DNA of 18,333 nt, from assembly GCA_011046295.1 (NCBI GenBank), contig DSAV01000239.1, positions 1-18,333 on the forward strand, in the 5' to 3' direction. Shown here one piece after another: positions 1 through 7,821 of this stretch; position 1 is the stretch's first letter, and every line of letters begins with the position of its first letter. This DNA is from Deltaproteobacteria bacterium. GTDB lineage: Bacteria > Desulfobacterota > Syntrophia > Syntrophales > Smithellaceae. The notes beneath the pieces were generated by a model, which had not been told where the DNA came from, made no database searches, and saw only the letters and a program-made list of their open reading frames with translations. Both the position numbers and the translations under genes were made by a program.

Positions 1-1182
1 ACGGTGGGCATACTCACAATTTTTGTCTGGTTTTTCATCATGAATAAAGAGTTTGCTTTTTCTCTGGAAAGAGCGGTGACGGTAATGGTAATCGCCTGCC
101 CGCACGCGCTGGGACTGGCGGTGCCGCTGGTTGTCGCTGTTTCCACATCCATCGCGGCAGTCAATGGCCTTTTAATCCGCAACAGGGCGGCTTTTGAAAA
201 CGCGCGCAAAATCGACGCGATGATTTTTGATAAAACAGGCACGCTGACGCAAGGCAAATTCGGCGTGACGGATGTTTTGATTTTTGCTGATGGCTTGGAG
301 AGAGAAGAATTGTTGATGTATGCGGCATCCGTAGAAATGCACTCAGAACATCCCATCGCCAAAGGCATTGTCGCGGCGGCGAAAAAAACTGTTCATCCGG
401 AAGAATTTAAAGCAATCGCGGGAAGCGGCGCGCAGGGGAAAGTTGCGGGAAAATTAGTGCAGGTGGTAAGCCCGGTTTACGTAAAGGAAAATATATCTGA
501 GGCGCAGGATAAAAGAATTGTTGGGCTGCACGCGCAGGGGAAAACAGTAGTTTACGTATTGCTGGAGGGAAAAATCGCGGGCGCCATCGCGCTGGCGGAT
601 TTGCTGCGGCCGGAAGCGAAACAAGCAATTGTCAGCTTACAGAACCAGGGCATTAAATGCATGATGCTCACCGGTGATAACCGCATGGTGGCCAAATGGG
701 TATCCGATGAAATCGGCCTTGATGAATATTTTGCCGAAGTTCTGCCGCAGCAAAAAGCGCAAAAAGTAAAAGAGGTGCAATCCCGCGGCTATGTTGTGGC
801 GATGACCGGAGACGGCATTAACGACGCGCCGGCGCTGGCGCAGGCGGATGTGGGCATTGCCGTGGGCGCGGGCACGGATGTGGCGATTGAATCGGCGGAT
901 ATTATTTTGGTGCGCTCTAATCCGGATGATGTGCTGAATATTATCAGACTGGCTAAAGCAACATATCGCAAGCTGGTGCAGAATCTGGCCTGGGCGACAG
1001 GATATAACGTTGTGGCCATACCTCTCGCCGCCGGTGTTCTTTATAATTCAGGAATTATCATCAGCCCAGCGATCGGCGCGGTTTTGATGTCGCTCAGCAC
1101 TGTTATCGTTGCCATCAACGCGAGGCTGCTTCGGCTCCCAAAAAGTACCGGCAATAAGACAGAGTTTGCCACTCATAAATAA
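1..1182 (+). CDS. CopB-like heavy-metal (copper/silver) P1B-type ATPase, 3' part
   Basis: This is the C-terminal part (about 393 codons) of a membrane ATP-driven metal exporter. The reading frame is open from base 1, so the gene begins before the window. Visible in order: the transmembrane metal-site motif CPH followed by a hydrophobic segment, the phosphorylation loop DKTGTLTQG, the nucleotide-domain HP motif (SEHPIAKGI), the TGDN motif, the hinge GDGINDAPA, and two final membrane helices containing NLAWATGYN and MSLSTVIVAINA. CPH rather than CPC points to the P1B-3 (CopB) group, which usually exports copper or silver from the cytoplasm; substrate is inferred from the family. The N-terminal metal-binding region, if any, lies outside the window. 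It ends with TAA, and the next gene is 239 bases away with its own likely promoter, so it is probably not cotranscribed with the trehalose gene. Confidence 0.93.
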   Translation, partial: TVGILTIFVWFFIMNKEFAFSLERAVTVMVIACPHALGLAVPLVVAVSTSIAAVNGLLIRNRAAFENARKIDAMIFDKTGTLTQGKFGVTDVLIFADGLEREELLMYAASVEMHSEHPIAKGIVAAAKKTVHPEEFKAIAGSGAQGKVAGKLVQVVSPVYVKENISEAQDKRIVGLHAQGKTVVYVLLEGKIAGAIALADLLRPEAKQAIVSLQNQGIKCMMLTGDNRMVAKWVSDEIGLDEYFAEVLPQQKAQKVKEVQSRGYVVAMTGDGINDAPALAQADVGIAVGAGTDVAIESADIILVRSNPDDVLNIIRLAKATYRKLVQNLAWATGYNVVAIPLAAGVLYNSGIIISPAIGAVLMSLSTVIVAINARLLRLPKSTGNKTEFATHK

Positions 1183-1225
1183 CCACGTTATATCAGGTAT
1201 TTATAAAAATAATGGGCAAATAAGA

Positions 1226-1254
1226 TTGACTTACGCCTTTCAAGAAAGTATATG
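1226..1254 (+). promoter_or_regulatory. Possible sigma70 promoter for the trehalose gene
   Basis: TTGACT at 1226-1231 and TATATG at 1249-1254 are separated by 17 bases. The -35 matches five of six consensus bases and the -10 four of six. It lies in the 239-base gap after the ATPase gene and would give an untranslated leader of about 160 bases before the ATG at 1422. Assigned by pattern only. Confidence 0.4.
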
Positions 1255-1421
1255 AATTATCAATCAGTTGTTCGAAACATTGCGGCAACAAACGAATTTT
1301 TTTTATTCTGAACCTGAACCGGGGAAAAATCTGAATTATTTATCATGCTGGGCGGTACGTAAGATGTTACTTGCGTTGGTTACTGTTGCTAATCCCGAGG
1401 TTCGCTTGCGGAGGTAAAGAG

Positions 1422-3626
1422 ATGAGACTGCTGGTTGTTTCAAACAGATTGCCCGTTACAGTCGCGGAAAGAAAAGGCCAGATAAAATTCCAGAAAAGCC
1501 CCGGTGGGCTTGTTTCCGGTTTAAGTGTCTACCTGGATTCTTTGAAAAGTTCCTCGATTATCGAAAAAAAATATCTTTGGGTAGGCTGGCCGGGCGTGCC
1601 AGTGGCGGAAAAGAAAAAAAAAGAAGTAAAAGAAAAATTACTGTCCGAAGTTGATTCTTATCCCGTTTTTATTTCCGAAAAGGCCATGGATAATTTTTAT
1701 CATGGCTTTTGCAACAAAACAATTTGGCCGTTATTTCATTATTTTCCGTCTTATACTGTTTATGACGAGGAATACTGGGAAACATACATTAAGATGAACC
1801 AAAATTTCCGTGACGCGGTGCTGGAAGTGGTGAAACCCGGCGATATTATCTGGATACATGATTATCATCTGATGCTCCTTCCCATGATGCTGCGAGAAAA
1901 GTTGAAAAACCCTATCGGTTTTTTCCTGCATATTCCTTTCCCAAGCTTTGAAATGTTTCGTCTACTGCCGGGAAAATGGCGCGCACGTATACTGGAAGGC
2001 CTTCTGGGCGCGCATCTTATCGGTTTTCACACGCATGATTATACGCAGTATTTTCTGCGCTGTGTTCACCGTATTCTGGGTTATGAACACAATATGGGAA
2101 AAATTATCGTCGGAGACCGGGTTATCAAAGCGGATACTTATCCCATGGGCATAGATTTTAAAAAATATAACAGTGCCGCGTGCACAAAAGCCGTTCAGAG
2201 ACACAAAAAAGAACTGGAAAAAACCCTGGGTGATTATAAGGTAATTCTTTCTATTGATCGCCTTGATTATTCAAAAGGTATTCTTAACCGCCTTCAGGCC
2301 TACGAAGCCTTTCTGGAAAAAAATCATCAGTGGCATACAAAGGTGGTAATGGTCATGGTTGTTGTCCCTTCACGAATAGCCGTGGAGCATTATCAGGAGA
2401 TGAAGAAGCAGATAGATGCCCTGGCGGGAAGAATAAACGGCAGGTTTGGTACTTTAAGTTGGACGCCGATTATCTATCAGTATAAATCCCTGGCATTTAA
2501 TTCGCTTGTTGCCCTTTACAGCGCGGGCGATGTGGCCTTGCTAACTCCCCTGCGCGACGGTATGAATCTCATTGCAAAAGAATATGTCGCGGCAAAAAAG
2601 GATAAAACCGGAGTTCTTATCTTAAGCGAAATGACGGGCGCTTCCCACGAAATGGGCGAAGCGCTGATCATGAATCCCAATAACATTGAAGAAATTGTGG
2701 ATGCGCTGGAAGAGGCGATGGAAATGCCTAAAGAAGAACAAATCAGGCGCAATCAGGTGCTGCAAAGAAGGCTGGAATTTTATGATGTAAGCAAATGGGC
2801 GGAAAGCTTCATCAAGGATTTGGCAGCGCTCAAAGAGGAACAAAAGAGATTCCATGATAAAATAATGGGGCCCGCGGCCAGAAAACTGCTGATAAAGGAT
2901 TTCATGAACGCAAAAAATAGACTTATTTTCCTGGATTATGACGGAACACTCATACCGTTTTCTAAAAACCCTCTGGAGGCCAGGCCGGATAAAAAACTTC
3001 TCAGGATGTTGGAGCGACTTGCAGCGGATAAAAAAACTCAGATTATTCTGACCAGCGGCAGGGATAAACACACCCTGCAGAGCTGGTTTGGCGAGTTGGA
3101 TATTGGTTTGATTGCCGAGCACGGTATATGGCTTAAAGAAAAAAATAAAAAGTGGCGGCTAATAAAACCTCTCAACAGCGAGTGGAAGGAGGAAATAATT
3201 CCTGTACTGGAAACCTACGCCGGCAGACTTCCCGGTTCTTTTGTGGAAGAAAAAGAGTATTCACTGGTTTGGCATTACCGACGTGTGAATGCGGAAATGG
3301 GTTCGCTTATCGCCAAGGAACTGTTGGATTATTTAATTGACTTCACGGCAAATATCGATATTCAGGTGATGCAGGGGCATAAAGTAATAGAAATAACGGA
3401 CGTGGATGTGAATAAAAGCAGCGCGGGTCTTCACTGGCTTTCTGGCAAAACATATGACTTCATTATGGCCATTGGAGGTGACTGGACAGATGAGTATCTT
3501 TTTAAAGTTCTTCCACAGAATGCTTATTCCATCCGGGTGGGCATGACGCAATCTTACGCCAGGTTTAACTTGCGCAATAATGCGGAGGTTTTAGACTTAC
3601 TTAACCGGCTGGTAAAAAAGAAATAA
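1422..3626 (+). CDS. Bifunctional trehalose-6-phosphate synthase/phosphatase (OtsA-OtsB fusion)
   Basis: A 734-residue cytoplasmic fusion that makes trehalose from UDP-glucose and glucose-6-phosphate. Residues 1 to about 480 are a GT20 synthase: SNRLPVTV at the N-terminus, SPGGLVSGL, WVGWPG, WIHDYHLMLLP, FLHIPFPSFEMFRLLPG, GFHTHDYTQYFL, DRLDYSKGI and TPLRDGMNLIAKEYVA are all present. Residues from about 490 are a HAD-type trehalose phosphatase with the nucleophile motif DYDGTL (D505, D507) and TSGRD. The last HAD motif, normally GDDxTDE, reads GGDWTDE (residues 685-691), so the first of the two adjacent aspartates is glycine. The ATG at 1422 is chosen because GGAGGT lies at 1410-1415 and the protein then starts MRLLVVSNRLP, as in the family; an upstream in-frame extension to 1371 has no family match. 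Trehalose usually serves as an osmolyte or stress protectant. The synthase call is firm; activity of the phosphatase half is uncertain. Confidence 0.95.
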   Translation: MRLLVVSNRLPVTVAERKGQIKFQKSPGGLVSGLSVYLDSLKSSSIIEKKYLWVGWPGVPVAEKKKKEVKEKLLSEVDSYPVFISEKAMDNFYHGFCNKTIWPLFHYFPSYTVYDEEYWETYIKMNQNFRDAVLEVVKPGDIIWIHDYHLMLLPMMLREKLKNPIGFFLHIPFPSFEMFRLLPGKWRARILEGLLGAHLIGFHTHDYTQYFLRCVHRILGYEHNMGKIIVGDRVIKADTYPMGIDFKKYNSAACTKAVQRHKKELEKTLGDYKVILSIDRLDYSKGILNRLQAYEAFLEKNHQWHTKVVMVMVVVPSRIAVEHYQEMKKQIDALAGRINGRFGTLSWTPIIYQYKSLAFNSLVALYSAGDVALLTPLRDGMNLIAKEYVAAKKDKTGVLILSEMTGASHEMGEALIMNPNNIEEIVDALEEAMEMPKEEQIRRNQVLQRRLEFYDVSKWAESFIKDLAALKEEQKRFHDKIMGPAARKLLIKDFMNAKNRLIFLDYDGTLIPFSKNPLEARPDKKLLRMLERLAADKKTQIILTSGRDKHTLQSWFGELDIGLIAEHGIWLKEKNKKWRLIKPLNSEWKEEIIPVLETYAGRLPGSFVEEKEYSLVWHYRRVNAEMGSLIAKELLDYLIDFTANIDIQVMQGHKVIEITDVDVNKSSAGLHWLSGKTYDFIMAIGGDWTDEYLFKVLPQNAYSIRVGMTQSYARFNLRNNAEVLDLLNRLVKKK

Positions 3627-3642
3627 AACCGGCAATGTTTTA

Positions 3643-3671
3643 TTGACAAAAAACTTATAATTGTCTAGTAA
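3643..3671 (+). promoter_or_regulatory. Possible promoter before the small membrane protein genes
   Basis: A perfect TTGACA at 3643-3648 sits in the 114-base gap between the trehalose gene and the 3741 gene. At 17 bases spacing the -10 is a poor TAGTAA (3666-3671); a better TAAAAT lies at 3669-3674 but at 20 bases spacing. The -35 is good and the -10 ambiguous, so this is tentative. Confidence 0.3.
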
Positions 3672-3740
3672 AATCAGCATTAATCTTTCTTCGATTTTGC
3701 ATGTTCAGATTAAAAAAAATATTCAGGAGGTGATTTAATT

Positions 3741-4328
3741 ATGGGAAAGTTTTTATTTATGAAACCGGTTATTGAGTATATTTCTAGGGGAGATTTTTTT
3801 AAAAAGGCATTCGCGCTTTTTCTGCGTGTCTTGGCGGCGGTGATTGCGCTTGCAGGTGTTGTGGCGTGGGTCAAGGTATGGAAATCACTTTCCGGCGCAG
3901 ATGTTGCGACGGTTTTGGGAATTATCATTTTTCAATTCCTGGTTATTGTGGCTCTTTACATGGTGGTGCACGTATTCTTTATACGCGCCAAAGATGTTGC
4001 TGAACTGCCGGATGGAGATTACCCTGTTATTTCCATTGCTTCTGTTTTCTTCAAGCTGTTTGGGGAAGCGTACGCGGCTTTCTCGGCAGTAATTTCTCTG
4101 GCCGGCGGAATTCTCATTTGCTTTATCGGCCGTAAAGCTTTTGGCATCATCAAGCAGGTTACTATTTTCAAACATGGATTTGGTGCAGGAACAGATTTTC
4201 TGGGCGGGCTCGTATTCATTATCGGAGGAATAATGACCGCATTTTTTGCCTTGGCTATTTTTTATTTTCTCTCAGAAGCGGTTGTCGTCCTGGCAGATAT
4301 CGCCAGAAACACAAAAAAGGGCAAGTAG
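3741..4328 (+). CDS. Unrecognised integral membrane protein, about four TM segments
   Basis: A 195-residue protein that I do not recognise. It starts at ATG 3741 behind a strong AGGAGGTG ribosome site (3725-3732). Hydrophobic stretches lie at about residues 23-45, 56-80, 107-129 and 152-185; the last is long enough for one long or two short helices. A short charged loop (RAKDVAELPDGDYP, about 82-95) separates the second and third segments, and the tail ends in a lysine-rich NTKKGK. There are no cysteine or histidine clusters, so no obvious metal or enzymatic site. It ends with TAG and lies 87 bases upstream of the DUF378 gene; the two may share a transcript ending at the terminator near 4673. 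A membrane role is clear, its function is not. Confidence 0.8.
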   Translation: MGKFLFMKPVIEYISRGDFFKKAFALFLRVLAAVIALAGVVAWVKVWKSLSGADVATVLGIIIFQFLVIVALYMVVHVFFIRAKDVAELPDGDYPVISIASVFFKLFGEAYAAFSAVISLAGGILICFIGRKAFGIIKQVTIFKHGFGAGTDFLGGLVFIIGGIMTAFFALAIFYFLSEAVVVLADIARNTKKGK

Positions 4329-4415
4329 CAATGCGCCGGACAAGGCTTTTAGTGAACCGTACAGAGGCCTGGTTACCGGGGTAAATACTTTTTTTCAAAA
4401 AGAGGGGTGAATCAA

Positions 4416-4607
4416 ATGAAGGCAGTAAACATAATAGCGGTTATTCTGGTAATTGTCGGAGGGATTAACTGGGGTTTAGTAGGTATATTTGACTTTGATT
4501 TGGTCGCAACGATTTTTGGAGCTATGTCCGTTTTGGCAAGGGTGGTTTATATTCTGGTGGGTATCTCTGCCGTTTATACCATCACCATGTTTAAGAAGCT
4601 GATTTAA
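4416..4607 (+). CDS. DUF378 family small membrane protein
   Basis: A 63-residue protein with two transmembrane helices. The first contains the family hallmark GGINWGLVGIF followed by FDLVATIFG, and the second is RVVYILVGISAVYTI, which together identify DUF378 (YuzA-like). No biochemical function is established for the family. The ATG at 4416 is chosen because GAGGGG at 4402-4407 sits 8 bases upstream; an in-frame GTG at 4407 would overlap that ribosome site and add only three residues. It is the last gene before the terminator at 4634-4673 and probably belongs with the preceding membrane protein gene. Confidence 0.85.
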   Translation: MKAVNIIAVILVIVGGINWGLVGIFDFDLVATIFGAMSVLARVVYILVGISAVYTITMFKKLI

Positions 4608-4633
4608 TAATATTTTATCGATTTTCATCAAAT

Positions 4634-4673
4634 AAAAAGGCGGCTTGTAAAATTATCAGGCCGCTTTTTTTTT
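4634..4673 (+). terminator. Rho-independent terminator after the DUF378 gene
   Basis: Stem arms GCGGCTTG (4640-4647) and CAGGCCGC (4657-4664) form an 8-bp hairpin with one G-T wobble and a 9-base AT loop, followed directly by nine T (4665-4673). Upstream A bases can extend the pairing into the T tract. It separates the membrane protein genes from the PTS cluster. Confidence 0.9.
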
Positions 4674-4876
4674 AATACAATGACAATTATTTTGGGGCGC
4701 TTCAAGAAACCAGGCGCGCGAAACCAACGTGATACTGCGCTATTATCTGTAAATTATGAACAATCACAAAGAATTACATCGTTTTCATAAATTGACACAA
4801 CCAGCCATTTATGTTAGCTAAATTCGCCGTATTAGATGTTATAAGTATTTAAATAAATTATTTAAGTTTTAGGTCA
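4674..4876. other. AT-rich intergenic region before the PTS genes
   Basis: About 200 bases with no plausible gene in either direction. It contains TTGACA at 4792-4797, which could be a -35 box, but no good -10 box at 16 to 18 bases from it. The upstream neighbours usually expected for this PTS cluster (IIA, IIB, IIC) are absent here. Confidence 0.5.
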
Positions 4877-5632
4877 ATGAAAAAGACGTTACTGCTGAAA
4901 ATATTGTTGCGTTCATTCTTTATACACGCGGCCCTTAATTTTCGCCGGATGCAGAATATGGGCTTTGCGTTTTCGATAATTCCGCTTATTCGCGCGTGGG
5001 AAATGGGGAAAAAGGATGCAGGGGCAATGCTGGCGAGGCATTTGCAAATGTACAACAGCCATCCCTATTTTTCCGGGCCATTGCTCGGGTCGGTTGTAAG
5101 AATGGAAGAAGAAAAAAAAGGCGCAGGGGATGCCTATGATGTATTGTCGTTTAAGAAAGGATTAATGGGGCCCTATGCCGCGATAGGTGATTATTTTTTC
5201 TGGGGGGCGTTGAGGCCTTTTGCCGGGATAGTAGCCGTAGTTTTGGCTTTTAAAGGATTGATTATAGCGCCTTTTGCTTTTTTGTTGATTTATACGCCGG
5301 CTCATCTTTTGGTGAGGCTAAAAGGTTTTTTTGAGGGATACACAAGGGGGAAGCAAGGGATTGAGTTTATCCGGGGATTAAATTTACCGCGCGCAACGGC
5401 GATAACCCGCTGGTTATCGGTGGTGATACTGGCGGTTTTTACCGTTTGGCTTTCATACTCGGAATATTCGCTGTTTGTCAATGCCCCCGACATTTTTATG
5501 GCTGTGGGCGCAATAGGTATAGTTATGTTTTCCTATTTCCTGATTAAAAAGGTATTGTCTCAGATTTATATTATTTACGGCGCGGTTGGATTATTTTTTA
5601 TTTTAGTTTACGTAAGGGAAATAATTAGTTGA
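4877..5632 (+). CDS. PTS mannose/fructose/sorbose-family IID component
   Basis: A 251-residue membrane component of a mannose-family phosphotransferase permease. Family signatures are visible: RSFFIHAALNFRRMQNMGF near the N-terminus, the HLQMYNSHPYFSGPLLG segment, and GLMGPYAAIGDYFFWGALRP (family usual IGDSLFWGTLRP). Hydrophobic helices follow at about residues 110-150 and 175-250. It is a little shorter than E. coli ManZ (about 283). ATG 4877 is used, with only a weak AGGT upstream. The stop codon overlaps the TTG start of the HPr gene (TTGA), so the two are translationally coupled. IID proteins normally form the membrane channel together with IIC, but no IIC, IIB or IIA gene is adjacent; the transported substrate cannot be told, and a regulatory or partly lost system is possible. 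Confidence 0.9.
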   Translation: MKKTLLLKILLRSFFIHAALNFRRMQNMGFAFSIIPLIRAWEMGKKDAGAMLARHLQMYNSHPYFSGPLLGSVVRMEEEKKGAGDAYDVLSFKKGLMGPYAAIGDYFFWGALRPFAGIVAVVLAFKGLIIAPFAFLLIYTPAHLLVRLKGFFEGYTRGKQGIEFIRGLNLPRATAITRWLSVVILAVFTVWLSYSEYSLFVNAPDIFMAVGAIGIVMFSYFLIKKVLSQIYIIYGAVGLFFILVYVREIIS

Positions 5633-5898
5633 TAGAGATTGGGAATTATAAATTAAAAAATAAATTGGGAATGCACGCGCGCGCGGCGGCCGCTTTTGTT
5701 AAAGTTGCCGAGCAGTTTAAATCGCAGATAAAAGTTGAATATAACGGAGAAGCGGCAAACGGCAAAAGTATTCTGGGGATTCTTACGCTTGCCTGTCCGT
5801 TTGGCGGCGAGTTGACGGTTAAAGCTCAGGGTGATGACGCGCAGCAGGCGCTCAAAGCGCTGGAGCAGCTTATTGAAAGTAAATTTGGGGAATATTAA
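5629..5898 (+). CDS. ptsH: Phosphocarrier protein HPr
   Basis: An 89-residue soluble phosphocarrier that takes phosphate from EI and passes it to PTS IIA proteins. The active-site histidine is His16 in KLGMHARAAAAF. A second motif, NGKSILGILTL, puts Ser47 where HPr kinase/phosphorylase acts in Gram-positives and in several proteobacteria, so regulation by HprK is likely, though no hprK is in the window. The start is TTG at 5629, whose TTGA overlaps the stop of the IID gene; there is no nearer ATG that keeps the conserved N-terminal strand (IEIGNYKLKNK). The EI gene follows after 6 bases, so IID, HPr and EI form one operon. Confidence 0.95.
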   Translation: MIEIGNYKLKNKLGMHARAAAAFVKVAEQFKSQIKVEYNGEAANGKSILGILTLACPFGGELTVKAQGDDAQQALKALEQLIESKFGEY

Positions 5899-5904
5899 AC
5901 ACAT

Positions 5905-7737
5905 ATGAGCGCAGAACAGCAAAAAAAACCTTTTGCCTTAAAAGGTTTAGGGGTTTCTCCGGGTATAGTTATCGGCAAGGTCTATCTCTTTGACCCTCTG
6001 GACAGCCAAATTTCGTTTTATAAGCTTAAGAAGCCTTCATCTATTTCCGCAGAAATTCAAAGGTTTAAAGATGCCCTGAAAGAATCGGAAAAACAATTGC
6101 TGCAGATTCAGGAAAACCTGAAGGAAGCAAGCATCAAAGAGCCTCTTTACATTATTGATGTTCATATTTTGATTCTAAAAGATAAAAAATTTATTAACCG
6201 GACAATTAAATACATACGAAGATTAGGTATCAACGCGGAATGGGCAGTGCGCCTGACGCTAGACCATTATAAGGAAATATTTGAAGGGGTTGATGATGCC
6301 TACATCCGTGACCGTATCAGCGATGTACAGTACATCGCCCAGAGAATATTGAGGAATCTTGCCGGGGAAAAAAGGCAAGTTGTCCTGGAGATCGGCGGTG
6401 AAGTAATCGTCATTGCCCATGACCTTTCACCGGCTGATACAGCACAGATGAAAATGGATAAAGTAATCGGTTTCGCGACCGATACCGGCGGCAGAACCTC
6501 ACATACGGCTATTGTATCCCGCGCCATGGAATTGCCCGCCGTTGCCGGGCTGGGTAATATTACTCAGCTTGTTAAAACCGGGGACGAAATAATAGTCGAC
6601 GGCATTTCGGGAATGGTTATCGTTAATCCCTACCCCGATATGATTAAGAGATATGAAGAAAAGAGAATACATTACTGCGCGATAGATGAAGAATATCTTC
6701 AGTACGCGAATTTGCCCGCGGTTACCCGGGACAACTATCATGTGAAAATTGGCAGTAATATTGAATTTGTGGAAGAGATACCTTCCGCCATCGCTCATGG
6801 AGCGGAGCATATTGGACTTTACAGGACAGAATTCATCTATATAAACCGCCATGATTTGCCCTCGGAGGATGATCATGTCGATAATTATCTCCAGGTCGTA
6901 AAGGCAAGAGGTTTGAATTGGTCAACAATAAGGACTTTTGATTTGGGTGGCGATAAGATTACTCCCGATGAAAAACATGTAAAAGAACTGAATCCGCAGA
7001 TGGGCCTGCGCGCGATTCGTTTTTGCCTGAAGGAAACAGAGCTTTTTAAGACTCAGCTAAGGGCAATATGGCGGGTGAGCGCTGCGGGAAACGTTAAAAT
7101 TCTTTTTCCGATGATTTCCGGTGTAGAGGAGATTCGTGAAGCAAAAAAAATGATGGAAGAAGCACGCAGAGAACTTTTGGAGCAGGATGTGGAAATCGCT
7201 TCAAGAATGGAAATAGGGGTGATGATAGAGGTGCCGGCAGCCGTGGAAATTGCCGATAAATTGGCGCGCGAAGTAGACTTCTTTAGTATCGGCACAAACG
7301 ATTTAACTCAATACGCATTGGCGATTGACCGCGCAAACGAGCGCCTTTCTTATTTGTATGAACCACTTCATCCTGCAATATTGAGATTAATTAAAAGAGT
7401 TACGGACGCGGCGCATGAAGCAAATATACCCGTTGCCATGTGCGGAGAAATGGCGGGTGATCCCTTGTGTGCCATGGTGCTGCTTGGATTAGAGTTGGAT
7501 GAATTGAGCATGAACCATTTAGCTATTCCGCGAATTAAGAGAATCATTCGTGAATCAACGCTTGAGGAATCGAAATTAGTACTGAAAAAAGTTTTGAAAT
7601 TCAACACTTCTCGTGAGGTACGCAATTACGTACAGAATTACATGATGGAACGGTTTCCCGAAGAATTCCAGAATGAAGAGGATCAATTAATAATTTACAA
7701 CAATAAGAAAATTCCTCCTGAAGAGATTTTCCGGTAA
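5905..7737 (+). CDS. ptsI: Phosphoenolpyruvate-protein phosphotransferase (PTS enzyme I)
   Basis: A 610-residue cytoplasmic enzyme that autophosphorylates from PEP and phosphorylates HPr. The N-terminal region has the start LKGLGVSPGIVIGKVYLF and the HPr-binding helical domain; the phosphohistidine is His200 in TGGRTSHTAIVSRAMELPAVAG. The C-terminal PEP-binding barrel shows LYRTEF, DLGGDKITP, NPQMGLRAIRFCL, the signature DFFSIGTNDLTQYALAIDR and the catalytic Cys513 in MCGEMAGDP. It is about 35 residues longer than E. coli EI (575), mainly through a charged C-terminal tail ending in PPEEIFR. The start ATG 5905 lies 6 bases after the HPr stop; the nearest purine-rich site (GGGGAA at 5887-5892) is rather distant, so coupling from HPr translation is likely. 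Confidence 0.96.
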   Translation: MSAEQQKKPFALKGLGVSPGIVIGKVYLFDPLDSQISFYKLKKPSSISAEIQRFKDALKESEKQLLQIQENLKEASIKEPLYIIDVHILILKDKKFINRTIKYIRRLGINAEWAVRLTLDHYKEIFEGVDDAYIRDRISDVQYIAQRILRNLAGEKRQVVLEIGGEVIVIAHDLSPADTAQMKMDKVIGFATDTGGRTSHTAIVSRAMELPAVAGLGNITQLVKTGDEIIVDGISGMVIVNPYPDMIKRYEEKRIHYCAIDEEYLQYANLPAVTRDNYHVKIGSNIEFVEEIPSAIAHGAEHIGLYRTEFIYINRHDLPSEDDHVDNYLQVVKARGLNWSTIRTFDLGGDKITPDEKHVKELNPQMGLRAIRFCLKETELFKTQLRAIWRVSAAGNVKILFPMISGVEEIREAKKMMEEARRELLEQDVEIASRMEIGVMIEVPAAVEIADKLAREVDFFSIGTNDLTQYALAIDRANERLSYLYEPLHPAILRLIKRVTDAAHEANIPVAMCGEMAGDPLCAMVLLGLELDELSMNHLAIPRIKRIIRESTLEESKLVLKKVLKFNTSREVRNYVQNYMMERFPEEFQNEEDQLIIYNNKKIPPEEIFR

Positions 7738-7759
7738 TCGTAGCCATTATTTTAGTATG

Positions 7760-7765
7760 TATAAT
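7760..7765 (+). promoter_or_regulatory. Possible -10 box for plsB
   Basis: A perfect TATAAT lies in the 84-base gap between ptsI and the acyltransferase gene. No good -35 is found at 16 to 18 bases upstream, where the sequence is already the end of ptsI. If used, transcription would begin near 7772, right at the foot of the inverted repeat at 7773-7796. Confidence 0.35.
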
Positions 7766-7772
7766 TAAGTTA

Positions 7773-7796
7773 ACGCGAACAATAACAGGTTCGCGT
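7773..7796. repeat. Perfect 8-bp inverted repeat between ptsI and plsB
   Basis: ACGCGAAC (7773-7780) and GTTCGCGT (7789-7796) are exact reverse complements around an 8-base loop. On the + strand the hairpin is followed by A bases, not T bases, so it is not a standard terminator for ptsI. It could be a 5' leader hairpin on the plsB message, a transcription-factor operator, or a weak terminator. Confidence 0.6.
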
Positions 7797-7821
7797 AAAA
7801 AAAAATTAAAGAGAAATATTC

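Noticed and set aside
2622..3122. 166-codon minus-strand open frame inside the trehalose gene
   Set aside because: It lies wholly within the well-supported TPS/TPP gene, matches no family and has no ribosome site; it is a shadow frame.
3656..3661. TATAAT as -10 box before the 3741 gene
   Set aside because: It lies only 7 bases after the TTGACA at 3643-3648, and no -35 is found 17 bases upstream of it.
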